A stretch of DNA of 64,000 bases from CAIQQQ01 sp037445025 (lineage in GTDB: Bacteria > Pseudomonadota > Alphaproteobacteria > Acetobacterales > Acetobacteraceae), in the NCBI GenBank assembly GCA_037445025.1, contig JBBILI010000029.1, forward strand, positions 1-64,000, in the 5' to 3' direction. Below the pieces are notes generated by a model, which had not been told where the DNA came from, ran no database searches, and saw only the letters and a program-made list of their open reading frames with translations. A program made the position numbers and the translations under genes. Positions 1-8,097 of this stretch are shown here, piece after piece (the first letter of the stretch is position 1; the number at the start of each line of letters is the position of its first letter).

Positions 1-12
1 CTCTTCCGATCT
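1..12. other. Illumina adapter remnant at contig end
   Basis: The first 12 bases, CTCTTCCGATCT, equal the 3' end of the standard Illumina TruSeq adapter. They sit exactly at position 1 and are followed by an unusually G-rich stretch (about 13-50) before the first gene. I read this as untrimmed adapter at the end of an assembled contig, not genomic DNA. Bases 13-87 hold no gene that I can support. Confidence 0.85.
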
Positions 13-87
13 AGGCGGGCGGCGGGGGGGGCTGGCGGGGGGCGTCTCGCGCGGGTGCGGAACAGCAGGTGACAGGGCCGGGTGTGT

Positions 88-1362
88 TCATTGCGCTGCG
101 ATGACCGATGGCCGTCGTGCCTGGATGGGGATGGCGACCAGGCTGCCCAGGATGAGGGAGATGCCGGCCACGGTGAGGGCCAGGGTGAAGCTGCCGGTGG
201 CGTCTCGCACGGCGCCGAAGAAATACGGGCCGACGGTTCCGCCGAGATTGCCGGTGCCGTTGATGAGGCCGATGCCGACGCCGGCCACGGCGGGTGGCAG
301 CACTTCGGCCGGCAGGGTCCAGAACGGGCCGAAGCGGCCGAGGAAGGAACCGATCGCGAGGCAGAGGAAGAGCACGGTGCCGAAGACGCCGAGGGCGCCG
401 GTGGCGAACTGGGCGCAGAGGAGGAAGAGGCCGGAGAAGGCGGTGGCCAGGATCATGTGCCATTTTCGCTCCTGCATCCGGTCTGAGCTGCGGGCGACGA
501 TGACCATCATGATGATGCCGAGTGCGTAGGGGAGTGCCGCCAACATGCCGACGGTGCCGATACCGAGGCCGGTTTCATTCAGCACCGTGGGCAGCCAGAA
601 GTTCACGCCCCATTCTGCCATCAGGGCGAGGAAGTTGTAGAGGGCGAGGAGGAGCACGGCCGGCTGCCACAGCGTGGTGAGCCAGTGGCCTTTGGCGGGG
701 CCGGCCTGGGTGGATTCCACGGCGAGGTCGGCCAGGAGGCGGCGTTTTTCCTCGGGATCGAGCCAGGTGACGTCACGCGGGGTGTCGGCGATGGCCCACC
801 ACCAGACGAAGCCCCAGATGATGGCGGGCAAGGCCTCGGCGAGGAACATGGTGCGCCAGGTGGCGTGTTCGAGGATGAAGCCGGAGACGGGGTTGGCGAT
901 GACCGGTGCGACGGCGAGGCTGAGCAGGAACATGGTGTTGGCGCGGGCGCGTTCGGCGCGGGTGAACCAGGCGCGGATCAGCACGATGGTGCAGGTGAGC
1001 ACGCCGCCCTCGGCGATGCCGAGGAGGAAGCGGTTGGCGATGAGCTGGGCCTCGGTGGTGACCCAGGCGGTGGACATGGAGACGAGGCACCAGACCATCA
1101 GTTGGAGGGTGATGACCTTCTTGGCGCTCCAGACGCCTGCGAGGCGGCCGGTGGGCACCTGGAGGATGAGGTATCCCCAGAAGAACATGCTGGTGGCGAA
1201 GCCGATGGCGGTGGCGCTCATGCCCAGATCGGTGCGCATCGCGGGGATGGCCATGGCGATGTTGGTGCGGTCGATATAGGACAGCACATACATGACGAAG
1301 GCGACGCCGAGGATGCGCATCCAGCGGCTGTTGGAGGGACGCTTCAGGTGATCGGTCCACAT
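88..1362 (-). CDS. MFS transporter, ACS (anion:cation symporter) type
   Basis: This is a 424-residue polytopic inner-membrane transporter, the usual length for the major facilitator superfamily. Near the N-terminus (about residues 29-42) it has YIDRTNIAMAIPAM, the TM1 signature of the ACS family that imports organic anions such as glucarate, phthalate and tartrate. A loop GRLAGVWSAKK follows at about residue 72, then a central hydrophilic linker and a second set of membrane segments. ATG at 1362 is preferred because GGGAG lies 7 nt upstream. The sulfatase gene lies 53 nt upstream on the same strand, so the two probably form one unit and the transporter may import a product or substrate of the sulfatase. 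The substrate cannot be read from the sequence. Confidence 0.9.
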   Translation of the reverse strand: MWTDHLKRPSNSRWMRILGVAFVMYVLSYIDRTNIAMAIPAMRTDLGMSATAIGFATSMFFWGYLILQVPTGRLAGVWSAKKVITLQLMVWCLVSMSTAWVTTEAQLIANRFLLGIAEGGVLTCTIVLIRAWFTRAERARANTMFLLSLAVAPVIANPVSGFILEHATWRTMFLAEALPAIIWGFVWWWAIADTPRDVTWLDPEEKRRLLADLAVESTQAGPAKGHWLTTLWQPAVLLLALYNFLALMAEWGVNFWLPTVLNETGLGIGTVGMLAALPYALGIIMMVIVARSSDRMQERKWHMILATAFSGLFLLCAQFATGALGVFGTVLFLCLAIGSFLGRFGPFWTLPAEVLPPAVAGVGIGLINGTGNLGGTVGPYFFGAVRDATGSFTLALTVAGISLILGSLVAIPIQARRPSVIAAQ

Positions 1363-1415
1363 GGCGGGCTCCCTTTCCCGGCCGCCCCTGTTGATCGGGG
1401 CTGGCGCTGTGTTGA

Positions 1416-2864
1416 TCAGGCGTAGATCGGCGTGTCTCCCGGCACGGGGGAATGGCCGAAGGTGCCGCGGGCGATGATGGCGTCGCGCCCGCCGGCCTGG
1501 GCGATGCGGGCGGCCTGGTCGGATTTGCACTGCGCGTCGACGGAATCGGGGTCGCAGATGCGGCGCAGGTCGGCGATGCAGTCGGCCAGCAGGCCGGCAT
1601 AGCCTGGCTCGTGGGCGAGGTCGCGGGCTTCCCAGGGGTCGGCCACGAGGTCGAACAGCTGGGGGGGGAAGCCTGCGTAATAGACGAGCTTGTGGCGGCC
1701 GCGGCGGATCATGAAGGCGCCGGAGACGGCACCGGAGGCGTGGTATTCGCTGAACACGGTGCGCTCGGTTGCGTGGCCTTTGACGATGTCGAGCAGGTCG
1801 TGCCCGGGCAGCGCGCGATCCTCGGGGGTGGGTTCGATGCCGAGGGTGGCGAGGATGGTGGGGAAGGCGTCGACGAGGGAGACGGGCTCGCGGCAGATCA
1901 CGCCTTCGGGCACGCGCGGTCCGGCCATCAGCATCGGGATTCCTGCGGAGTCCTCGTACATGTTGGATTTGCCCCACAGGCCGCGGGCGCCGAGATTGTC
2001 GCCGTGGTCGGAGGTGTAGATGACGCGGGTGGTGGCGGTGAGGCCGGTTTCATCGAGCGCCTGCATGAGCTTGCCGAGATTGTCGTCCTGGAATGTGACC
2101 ATGCCGAAATAGGCGGCGATGGCGCGGCGGATGCGTTCCTCGTTGAAGGCCTCGTCGTAGATGGCGGTGCGGCGCATGGCCTCGATCCAGGGATGCCGGG
2201 GGCGCTCGTTCTGGGCGTAGAACGGCGGCATCGGGATGTCGGGCTCGGGGTAGAGGCGGTACCATTCCTCGCGGGAGAGCAGAGGGAAATGCGGGCAGAC
2301 CAGGGAGACGAACAACGTCCAGGGTCGGCCATCGGCGGCGGCGGCGCGTTGGTGCAGCCATGCCACCGCGGCGGTGACGATGCGGTCGTCATAGCGCTGG
2401 TAGGAGCTGTCGCCGGGGCCGGCCTCCTCGGCCAGGCGCAGGGCGGCTTTGCGGGGCGGCGCGTCTGGGTCACGCAGCAGGCCGAGCAGGTCGCCCTGGC
2501 CGTCCACCACGTGCAGGGGCATGACCTCCTCGGTGAAGCCGTTGTCGTCGTCGGTGCTGCGGAAATGCAGCTTGCCGATGGAGGTGGCGATGCCGCCGGC
2601 GGCGCGCACGCGGTGGTGCCAGGTGGGAATGGAGCCGTCATAGGGGATGGCGTTGTCCCAGAAGCGGTTCTGGTAGGGGTAGGTGCCGGTGGCGAAGCTG
2701 GCGCGCGAGGGGACGCAGATGGGCGAGTTGCAGTAGGCATCGGTGAAGCGGACGCCGCGGGCGGCCAGCGCGTCCATATGCGGGGTTCTGATCATGTCGT
2801 GACCGGCACAGCCCATGATCCGGCGGTTGTGCTCGTCGGACATGATGAACAGCATGTTGGTCAT
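1416..2864 (-). CDS. Sulfatase (arylsulfatase/choline-sulfatase-like)
   Basis: This is a 482-residue alkaline-phosphatase-superfamily sulfatase that hydrolyses a sulfate ester. The N-terminus carries the metal-binding SDEHN. The formylglycine signature CVPSR begins at Cys50, which would have to be oxidised by a maturation enzyme encoded elsewhere. A second metal region, TSDHGDNLG, lies near residue 290, followed by the W-G-K segment typical of the family. No signal peptide is visible, so a cytoplasmic enzyme is likely. Start ATG 2864 is preceded by an AGGGA ribosome site. It precedes the MFS transporter on the same strand. Substrate identity is unknown: choline sulfate, aryl sulfates and sulfated sugars are all possible. 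Confidence 0.9.
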   Translation of the reverse strand: MTNMLFIMSDEHNRRIMGCAGHDMIRTPHMDALAARGVRFTDAYCNSPICVPSRASFATGTYPYQNRFWDNAIPYDGSIPTWHHRVRAAGGIATSIGKLHFRSTDDDNGFTEEVMPLHVVDGQGDLLGLLRDPDAPPRKAALRLAEEAGPGDSSYQRYDDRIVTAAVAWLHQRAAAADGRPWTLFVSLVCPHFPLLSREEWYRLYPEPDIPMPPFYAQNERPRHPWIEAMRRTAIYDEAFNEERIRRAIAAYFGMVTFQDDNLGKLMQALDETGLTATTRVIYTSDHGDNLGARGLWGKSNMYEDSAGIPMLMAGPRVPEGVICREPVSLVDAFPTILATLGIEPTPEDRALPGHDLLDIVKGHATERTVFSEYHASGAVSGAFMIRRGRHKLVYYAGFPPQLFDLVADPWEARDLAHEPGYAGLLADCIADLRRICDPDSVDAQCKSDQAARIAQAGGRDAIIARGTFGHSPVPGDTPIYA

Positions 2865-3037
2865 GGGATCGTCCCTCGCGGTGTTTTTTGTCCGTTGTTG
2901 AGGGGATGCTAGGCCAGCGATCGGGCTTCGCCAATGGTGGAAGGGCCTCGCCGTGTCGGGGGCGGCGTGTGCCGGCACGGGATGTGCCGGCACGGCGTGT
3001 GCAACGCCATGCGGACATCTCAGCCGCAGGGTCTCTC

Positions 3038-3589
3038 ATGGTCACGCCGTCCGTCAGCACCGCCGCAGCATTGCCCAATGATTCCAGGGCGCCGCTCACC
3101 GCCCCGGCCCATGAGACGGATTTCCGTGATGTGCTGTCAGCACTGAACCCCCTGCAATATTTGCCGGGGGTCGGCACAATTTACCGGGCCATCACCGGTG
3201 ACACCCCGCCTGAATCGGTCCGCACGATCGGCTCGATTTTGGTCGGCGGGCTGCTGGGCGGGCCGATCGGGGCTGCGATCAGTGCGGTCAGCAGTCTGAT
3301 GCAGCATGTCGCGGGGATCGATCTCGACCATGTGGCGCATGATGTGATGGCCGATCTCGGCCTGATCAGCGATGCACCTGCTCTGCCGGTCGCTGCCGCG
3401 GTGCCGCTGCCGGTTGCAATGCCCCCGCGCCAGTCCGGCAGCGCCACGGCGGCGGAGGGGCCGGTGGCGAGCTTGGGTGCGATTCCGGACGAGGCTGCGG
3501 CCACGCCGAACGTGGTTCGGCTACGGGCCGCGCTGGTTGCCTATGGTCAGGCCCCGGCGCCCTATGGGCAGCGGCTGGGCCAGGTTTGA
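3038..3589 (+). CDS. Hypothetical protein with glycine-rich hydrophobic centre
   Basis: This 183-residue protein has no function I can name. The middle part (about residues 35-100) is the best conserved-looking: NPLQYLPGVGTIYRAITGD, then a glycine-rich hydrophobic stretch including GGLLGGPIGAAISAV that could be a membrane hairpin. The tail is alanine/proline-rich and low in complexity. Proteins with a similar NPLQxxPxVxTIYRxITGD region occur in many alphaproteobacteria as uncharacterised proteins. ATG 3038 is chosen because upstream alternatives add a basic, poorly coding-like extension. It is divergent from the sulfatase. Confidence 0.6.
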   Translation: MVTPSVSTAAALPNDSRAPLTAPAHETDFRDVLSALNPLQYLPGVGTIYRAITGDTPPESVRTIGSILVGGLLGGPIGAAISAVSSLMQHVAGIDLDHVAHDVMADLGLISDAPALPVAAAVPLPVAMPPRQSGSATAAEGPVASLGAIPDEAAATPNVVRLRAALVAYGQAPAPYGQRLGQV

Positions 3590-3632
3590 GGCGGCCTGGG
3601 CGGGTCGCGAACGGGCGTCGTTGGGGATCGCC

Positions 3633-3708
3633 TGGTATCCCGTACGAGATTCGAACTCGTGTCGCCGCCGTGAAAGGGCAGTGTCCTAGGCCTCTAGACG
3701 AACGGGAC
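3633..3708 (-). tRNA. tRNA-Glu (TTC anticodon)
   Basis: On the minus strand this folds as a complete cloverleaf. The acceptor GTCCCGT pairs with ACGGGAT (position 1-72 is a G-U pair). The D arm contains AGAGGCCTA. The anticodon loop CTTTCAC has anticodon TTC (plus-strand GAA at 3672-3674). The T arm is ACGAG-TTCGAAT-CTCGT. CCA is encoded at the 3' end with A as discriminator. It lies downstream of recJ on the same strand. Confidence 0.95.
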
Positions 3709-3761
3709 GCAGGCGAGGCGGCTGGGTAGCCGAGCTTGTGCAGCGGGTCAAGCGGCAAAGG

Positions 3762-5534
3762 TCAGAGTTGCGCCGCGTCCACGATCATGAACCCGACAGT
3801 GACCCGACCGTTCCACGATTCCGCCCGAAAATGACCCGCCACATGCAACGCGCCGCCGTCGCGCGACAGCAGCGCCTGGGCCACCGGACCATCACCCGCC
3901 CGGAACATCACCGATTTGAGCCGCCCACCGCCCTCGCCCTCCAGAAAGGCGCGAATCGTCGTGCCCTCCGCGCCGATCCGCTCCGACCGCGCCACCCGCA
4001 CCCGCGGCAGCACCAGCATCGGCTCCTCGTTCCCAGGACCGAACGGCGCCAGCCGGTGCAGCTGCTGGGCGAGGTCGAGCGAGCAGCCATCCACCGACAT
4101 CGTTCCCTCCACCCGCAGATCGGCCGCCGAGGGCAGCAGCGCGGCCGCAGCCAGGCGCTCGTCGAGGAAACGGTGAAACGCCGGCAGATCCCGCTCGTGG
4201 AGGCCGAAGCCGGCCGCCATCATGTGGCCGCCGCCGCTGGTCAGCAGGCCATGCGCGCGGGCGGCGATCACCGCGGCGCCGAGATCGATGCCCGGCACCG
4301 AGCGGCCGGAGCCCTTGGCCATCTGGTCCGCCAGCGCCGCGACGCAGGCCGGACGGTTGAATTTCTCCTTGATCCGGCCAGCCACGATACCAACGACACC
4401 GGGATGCCATTCGGCACCGGCCACCAGAACCGCGGCATGGCCGGCGTCGATCTGGGTTTGCGCCTGGACCATGGCGGACTCCAGCATGTCGGCCTCGACC
4501 GTCTGGCGGGTGCGGTTGATGCTGTCCAAGGTGGCGGCGAGGTGGCGAGCCTCCAGCGTGTCCTCGGCCAGCAGCAGGCGCAGCCCCAGATCGGCCTCGC
4601 TGATGCGGCCGGCGGCGTTGATGCGCGGCCCCAGCGCCCAGCCCAGGCTCATGGCGGTGGGGATCTCCGTCACCTTGGCCACCTCCATCAGCGCGGCCAG
4701 GCCCGGCCGGCCGCGCCGCGCCAGCACCTTCAGCCCCGTCGTGACGAAGGCGCGGTTGAGGCCGGTCAGCGGCATCACGTCGCACACCGTGGCCAGCGCC
4801 ACGAGGTCGAGCAGCTGCCTGAGGTCCGGCTCCGGCCGCGCGGCGAAATATCCGGCACGGCGCAGCACACGCTGCGTGGCCACAGCCGCCATGAACGCGA
4901 CACCGGCCGCACACAGGCCGCGCAGCCCGGACGCACAGTCCGGCCGGTTGGCGTTGACCACGGCAAGCACCGGCGGGATCGCCCCCTGCGCCGCGTGATG
5001 GTCGAGCACGATCACATCGGCCCGCCCGGCCAGCGTGGCCAGCACGTCGGCCGCCGCCGTGCCGCAGTCCACGCACACGATCAGACGTGCGCCGCGCGAC
5101 ACCAGCCCGGCCAGGGCCGGCGCATTTGGGCCGTAGCCCTCGCTCATCCGGTGCGGCACGTGGGTGAGCACCGGACAGCCGAGGCCGCGCAGCAGCAGCG
5201 TCATCACCGCGCCGCTGCAGGCGCCGTCGACGTCGTAGTCGCCGAACACACCCACGGTCTCGCTGTCCTGGACGGCCTGGGCCAGGCGTGCGGCGGCGCG
5301 GTCCATGTCGATCATCGTCGATGGGTCGGGCATCAGCGCGCGCAGGCTGGGGTCGAGGAAATCAGCCGCCAGCTCCGGCGCCACGCCGCGTGCGGCCAGC
5401 AGGCGGCCGAGGATCTCCGGCAGATCGAGCCGCTGGGCGATCGCCTGGCCCAGGCGCGGCTCCGCCTCGCGCCACAGCCAGCGTCGGCCGGAGAGGCTGA
5501 CGCGGTCGCCGAGGAAGCTTGCCGAGCTACTCAA
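3762..5534 (-). CDS. recJ: Single-stranded-DNA-specific exonuclease RecJ
   Basis: This 590-residue DHH-family 5'-3' exonuclease acts on single-stranded DNA in recombination and repair. Visible motifs are DYDVDG at 99-104, CVDCGTA near 154-160, DHH at 178-180 with flanking hydrophobic strands, and the C-terminal DHHA1 signature GGGHMMAAGF near residue 440. Length matches bacterial RecJ. The start at 5534 gives a normal N-terminus. It lies downstream of glpX on the same strand, separated by an AT-rich composite repeat, in the order aminotransferase-hom-glpX-recJ that recurs in alphaproteobacteria. Confidence 0.95.
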   Translation of the reverse strand: MSSSASFLGDRVSLSGRRWLWREAEPRLGQAIAQRLDLPEILGRLLAARGVAPELAADFLDPSLRALMPDPSTMIDMDRAAARLAQAVQDSETVGVFGDYDVDGACSGAVMTLLLRGLGCPVLTHVPHRMSEGYGPNAPALAGLVSRGARLIVCVDCGTAAADVLATLAGRADVIVLDHHAAQGAIPPVLAVVNANRPDCASGLRGLCAAGVAFMAAVATQRVLRRAGYFAARPEPDLRQLLDLVALATVCDVMPLTGLNRAFVTTGLKVLARRGRPGLAALMEVAKVTEIPTAMSLGWALGPRINAAGRISEADLGLRLLLAEDTLEARHLAATLDSINRTRQTVEADMLESAMVQAQTQIDAGHAAVLVAGAEWHPGVVGIVAGRIKEKFNRPACVAALADQMAKGSGRSVPGIDLGAAVIAARAHGLLTSGGGHMMAAGFGLHERDLPAFHRFLDERLAAAALLPSAADLRVEGTMSVDGCSLDLAQQLHRLAPFGPGNEEPMLVLPRVRVARSERIGAEGTTIRAFLEGEGGGRLKSVMFRAGDGPVAQALLSRDGGALHVAGHFRAESWNGRVTVGFMIVDAAQL

Positions 5535-5543
5535 AAGGCAAGC

Positions 5544-5652
5544 GGTTCTTTTTTGAAAAAAAGAACCAAAAAACTTTTATCAGGCTGACGCGCACCTTCG
5601 AACGGGGTGCACCTGGCGGATAAAAGTCTTTTGCTTCTTTTCTTCAGAAAAG
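5544..5652. repeat. Composite AT-rich repeat, copy 1 (arms A and B complete)
   Basis: The left arm is the A-type hairpin GGTTCTTTTTT/AAAAAAAGAACC followed by AAAAAACTTTTAT. The right arm is the inverted B type, ATAAAAGTCTTTTGCTTC followed by a T-rich hairpin. The core between them begins GGCTGACGCGC. The inner arms can pair with each other, leaving a T-tract on either side, the layout of a bidirectional Rho-independent terminator. It lies between the glpX stop and the recJ start. Confidence 0.8.
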
Positions 5653-5681
5653 CAGACCTTGCTTCCACTTGCCTACCTTGC

Positions 5682-6665
5682 TCAATGCTGGGCCCAGGTC
5701 TTCGTCGTGAAGTTGTGATACGCCTCGATGAACCGCACCGTGCCGGACTTGCTGCGCATCACCAGCGAATGGGTGAAGGCGCCGGTGCCCGAGCGGCGCA
5801 CGCCCTTGAGGAAGCTGCCGCTGGTCACACCGGTGGCCGCGAACATCACGTCGCCCTTGGCCATGTCGTAGATGTCGAACTTCTTGTCGGAGTCGGTGTG
5901 GCCCATGGCGATGGCGCGCTGGCGCTGCTCGTCGGACTCGTAGATCAGCCGGCCCTGGATCTGACCGTCGACGCAGCGCAGAGCCGCAGCCGCCAGCACG
6001 CCCTCGGGCGCGCCGCCCCAGCCCATGTAGATATCCACGCCGGATTCCGGCTGGGTGGTGGCGATGACGCCGGCCACGTCGCCGTCGCTGATCAGGATGA
6101 TGCGCGCCCCCGCTTCGCGCGTCTTGGCGATGATCTCCTTGTGGCGGTCGCGGTCCAGCGTGCACATCACCAGGTCGGAGATATCGCATTTCTTCGCCAG
6201 CGCCAGGTTGCGCAGGTTCTCCTGCACCGGCGCGTCGAGATCGACCACGCCGCGGGGAAGCCCGCCGCCGACGGCGATCTTGTCCATGTAGACGTCAGGC
6301 GCGTGCAGGAAGTTGCCGCGCTCGGCCAGCGCCAGCACGGCGCAGGCGTTCGGTCCTCCCTTGGCTGTCAGTGTGGTGCCTTCCAGCGGATCGACGGCGA
6401 TGTCCATGGCGGGGCCGCCCTGCCCCACTTTCTCACCGATGAACAGCATCGGCGCCTCGTCCATCTCGCCCTCGCCGATCACCACGGTACCGTCGATAGC
6501 GACACTGTCGAAGGCGCGGCGCATGGCTTCCACCGCGGCGCCGTCGGCCTCGTTCTTCTTGCCCTTGCCCATCCAGCGCGACGCGGCCAGGGCGGCCGCC
6601 TCGGTGACGCGGACCAGTTCGAGGGCGAGGTTGCGGTCGGTCTTTTGTTCGACGTCGTGGGACAT
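5682..6665 (-). CDS. glpX: Class II fructose-1,6-bisphosphatase
   Basis: This 327-residue enzyme hydrolyses fructose 1,6-bisphosphate in gluconeogenesis or the Calvin cycle. It is the GlpX (class II) type, shown by IGEGEMDEAPML at 63-74 (acidic metal ligands), DPLEGT at 92-97 and GGPNACAVLAL just after. Length is typical. ATG 6665 has AGGAG 7 nt upstream. It is flanked on both sides by copies of the composite repeat, so it may be transcribed separately from hom and recJ, although all are on the minus strand. Confidence 0.95.
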   Translation of the reverse strand: MSHDVEQKTDRNLALELVRVTEAAALAASRWMGKGKKNEADGAAVEAMRRAFDSVAIDGTVVIGEGEMDEAPMLFIGEKVGQGGPAMDIAVDPLEGTTLTAKGGPNACAVLALAERGNFLHAPDVYMDKIAVGGGLPRGVVDLDAPVQENLRNLALAKKCDISDLVMCTLDRDRHKEIIAKTREAGARIILISDGDVAGVIATTQPESGVDIYMGWGGAPEGVLAAAALRCVDGQIQGRLIYESDEQRQRAIAMGHTDSDKKFDIYDMAKGDVMFAATGVTSGSFLKGVRRSGTGAFTHSLVMRSKSGTVRFIEAYHNFTTKTWAQH

Positions 6666-6689
6666 GGAAGGCTCCTGAGGAAGGAAGGT

Positions 6690-6801
6690 CTTCTTTTTTG
6701 AAAAAAAGAAGCAAAAAACTTTTATGCGTTGGAGCGGACCTCTCTCCGGCGGAGAGCGTCAGCCATATGGAAGTTTTTTGGTTCTTTTTTCAAAAGAGAA
6801 C
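6690..6801. repeat. Composite AT-rich repeat, copy 2 (arms A and B complete)
   Basis: The left arm is B type (CTTCTTTTTT/AAAAAAAGAAG then CAAAAAACTTTTAT). The right arm is the inverted A type (AAGTTTTTTGGTTC then a T-rich hairpin). The core contains GCGGACCTCTCTCCGGCGG and AGCGTCAGCC, the reverse complement of the core in copies 1 and 3, so this copy is inserted in the opposite orientation. It starts 3 bp past the hom stop codon (reading the minus strand) and would terminate hom transcription. Confidence 0.8.
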
Positions 6802-6804
6802 TTC

Positions 6805-8097
6805 TTAACCTTGTTCTATACGAATTAAAGCCGGCTTTTCGATCACGCTGTCCAGCGCCGAGATCCGCGCCAGTGCGGCCAGCATGCTGCTCTCGCGGGT
6901 CTCATGCGTGACCAGCACCACCGGCACCGCCTCGCCCGGCGCACGGCCGCGCTGCAGCATGCTGCCGAGCGACACTCCGGCATCGCGCAGCGCCGCGGTC
7001 ACGTCCGCGATCACCCCCGGACGGTCGACCACCATCAGCCGCAGGTAATAGGCGCCGACATGCGCCTCCATGCCGACCGAGGGCGCGTTGGACAGATCAC
7101 CGGAGCCTGCGCCCCACACGGGTGTCACCCGGTCGCGCGCAATGTCCACGAGGTCGGCCACAACGGCCGAGGCGGTGGGGCCGGCACCTGCGCCGCGGCC
7201 TTCCAGCATCACCCGGCCGACGAAATCGCCCTCCGCCACCACGGCGTTGAACACGCCGTCCACGCACGCGATCGGTGACGCCTGCGGCACCATGCAGGGA
7301 TGCACCCGCGCCGCCACGCCGGCCTCGGTCTGGCGCGCGATGCCGAGCAGCTTGATACGGTAGCCGAGCTCGGCGGCAAAACCCATGTCCAGCGCCGAAA
7401 CGCCCCGAATACCCTCGACATGCACCGCATCGAACGCCACCGGCCGGCCGAAAGCGAGCGCTGCCAGGATCGCAAGCTTGTGGGCGGCGTCGATACCGTC
7501 GATGTCGAACGCGGGATCGGCCTCGGCGTAGCCGAGCTTCTGCGCATCGGCGAGCACATCCGCGAAGTCACGCCCATGCTCGCGCATGACGGTGAGGATA
7601 TAGTTGCAGGTGCCGTTGAGAATGCCGGCCACCCGGGAGATGCGGTTGCCGGCAAGCCCCTCGCGCAGCGCCTTGATGACGGGAATGCCGCCGGCCACCG
7701 CCGCCTCGAACGCCAGGGTCGTTCCGGTGCGCTCGGCAAGACCCGCCAGCGCCGCACCATGCACCGCGATCAGGGCCTTGTTGGCGGTCACCACCGGCTT
7801 GCCCGCCGAAAGCGCTGTCTCCACCAGCGCGCGCGCAGGCCCGTCGGACCCGCCCATCACCTCGACGACGACATCCAGCGACGGATCGGACGCCATCGCC
7901 ACCGGATCGTCGAACCAGCGCAGGCCGCCCAGCTCGATGCCACGGTCGCGCGTGCGATCGCGCGCCGAGACGGCGGTGACGACGACGGGACGGCCCGCAC
8001 GGGCGGCGACGAGATCGGCGTTGGCGCGCAGCATGGCGACAACGCCGGCGCCGACGGTGCCCAGTCCGGCCAGGCCAACCGAAAGAGGCTTGCTCAC
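6805..8097 (-). CDS. hom: Homoserine dehydrogenase
   Basis: This 430-residue NAD(P)-dependent enzyme makes homoserine from aspartate semialdehyde in the threonine/methionine pathway. The N-terminal Rossmann fingerprint is GLAGLGTVGAGV (about 8-19). The catalytic domain contains GILNGTCNYIL and the Asp/Lys region LGYAEADP. A C-terminal ACT domain (VVDRPGVIADVTAALRDAG) points to allosteric control by threonine. The start is GTG at 8097, whose GTGA overlaps the stop of the upstream aminotransferase by 4 bp, so the two are translationally coupled. Confidence 0.95.
   Translation of the reverse strand: MSKPLSVGLAGLGTVGAGVVAMLRANADLVAARAGRPVVVTAVSARDRTRDRGIELGGLRWFDDPVAMASDPSLDVVVEVMGGSDGPARALVETALSAGKPVVTANKALIAVHGAALAGLAERTGTTLAFEAAVAGGIPVIKALREGLAGNRISRVAGILNGTCNYILTVMREHGRDFADVLADAQKLGYAEADPAFDIDGIDAAHKLAILAALAFGRPVAFDAVHVEGIRGVSALDMGFAAELGYRIKLLGIARQTEAGVAARVHPCMVPQASPIACVDGVFNAVVAEGDFVGRVMLEGRGAGAGPTASAVVADLVDIARDRVTPVWGAGSGDLSNAPSVGMEAHVGAYYLRLMVVDRPGVIADVTAALRDAGVSLGSMLQRGRAPGEAVPVVLVTHETRESSMLAALARISALDSVIEKPALIRIEQG

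Noticed and set aside
1452..2912. 486-codon open frame antisense to the sulfatase gene
   Set aside because: Gly/Ala/Val-biased shadow; the sulfatase has its CVPSR signature and a proper start.
3738..5588. 616-codon open frame antisense to recJ
   Set aside because: Arg/His/Gln-rich translation with no family motif; it is the GC-driven shadow of recJ, whose catalytic motifs are clear.
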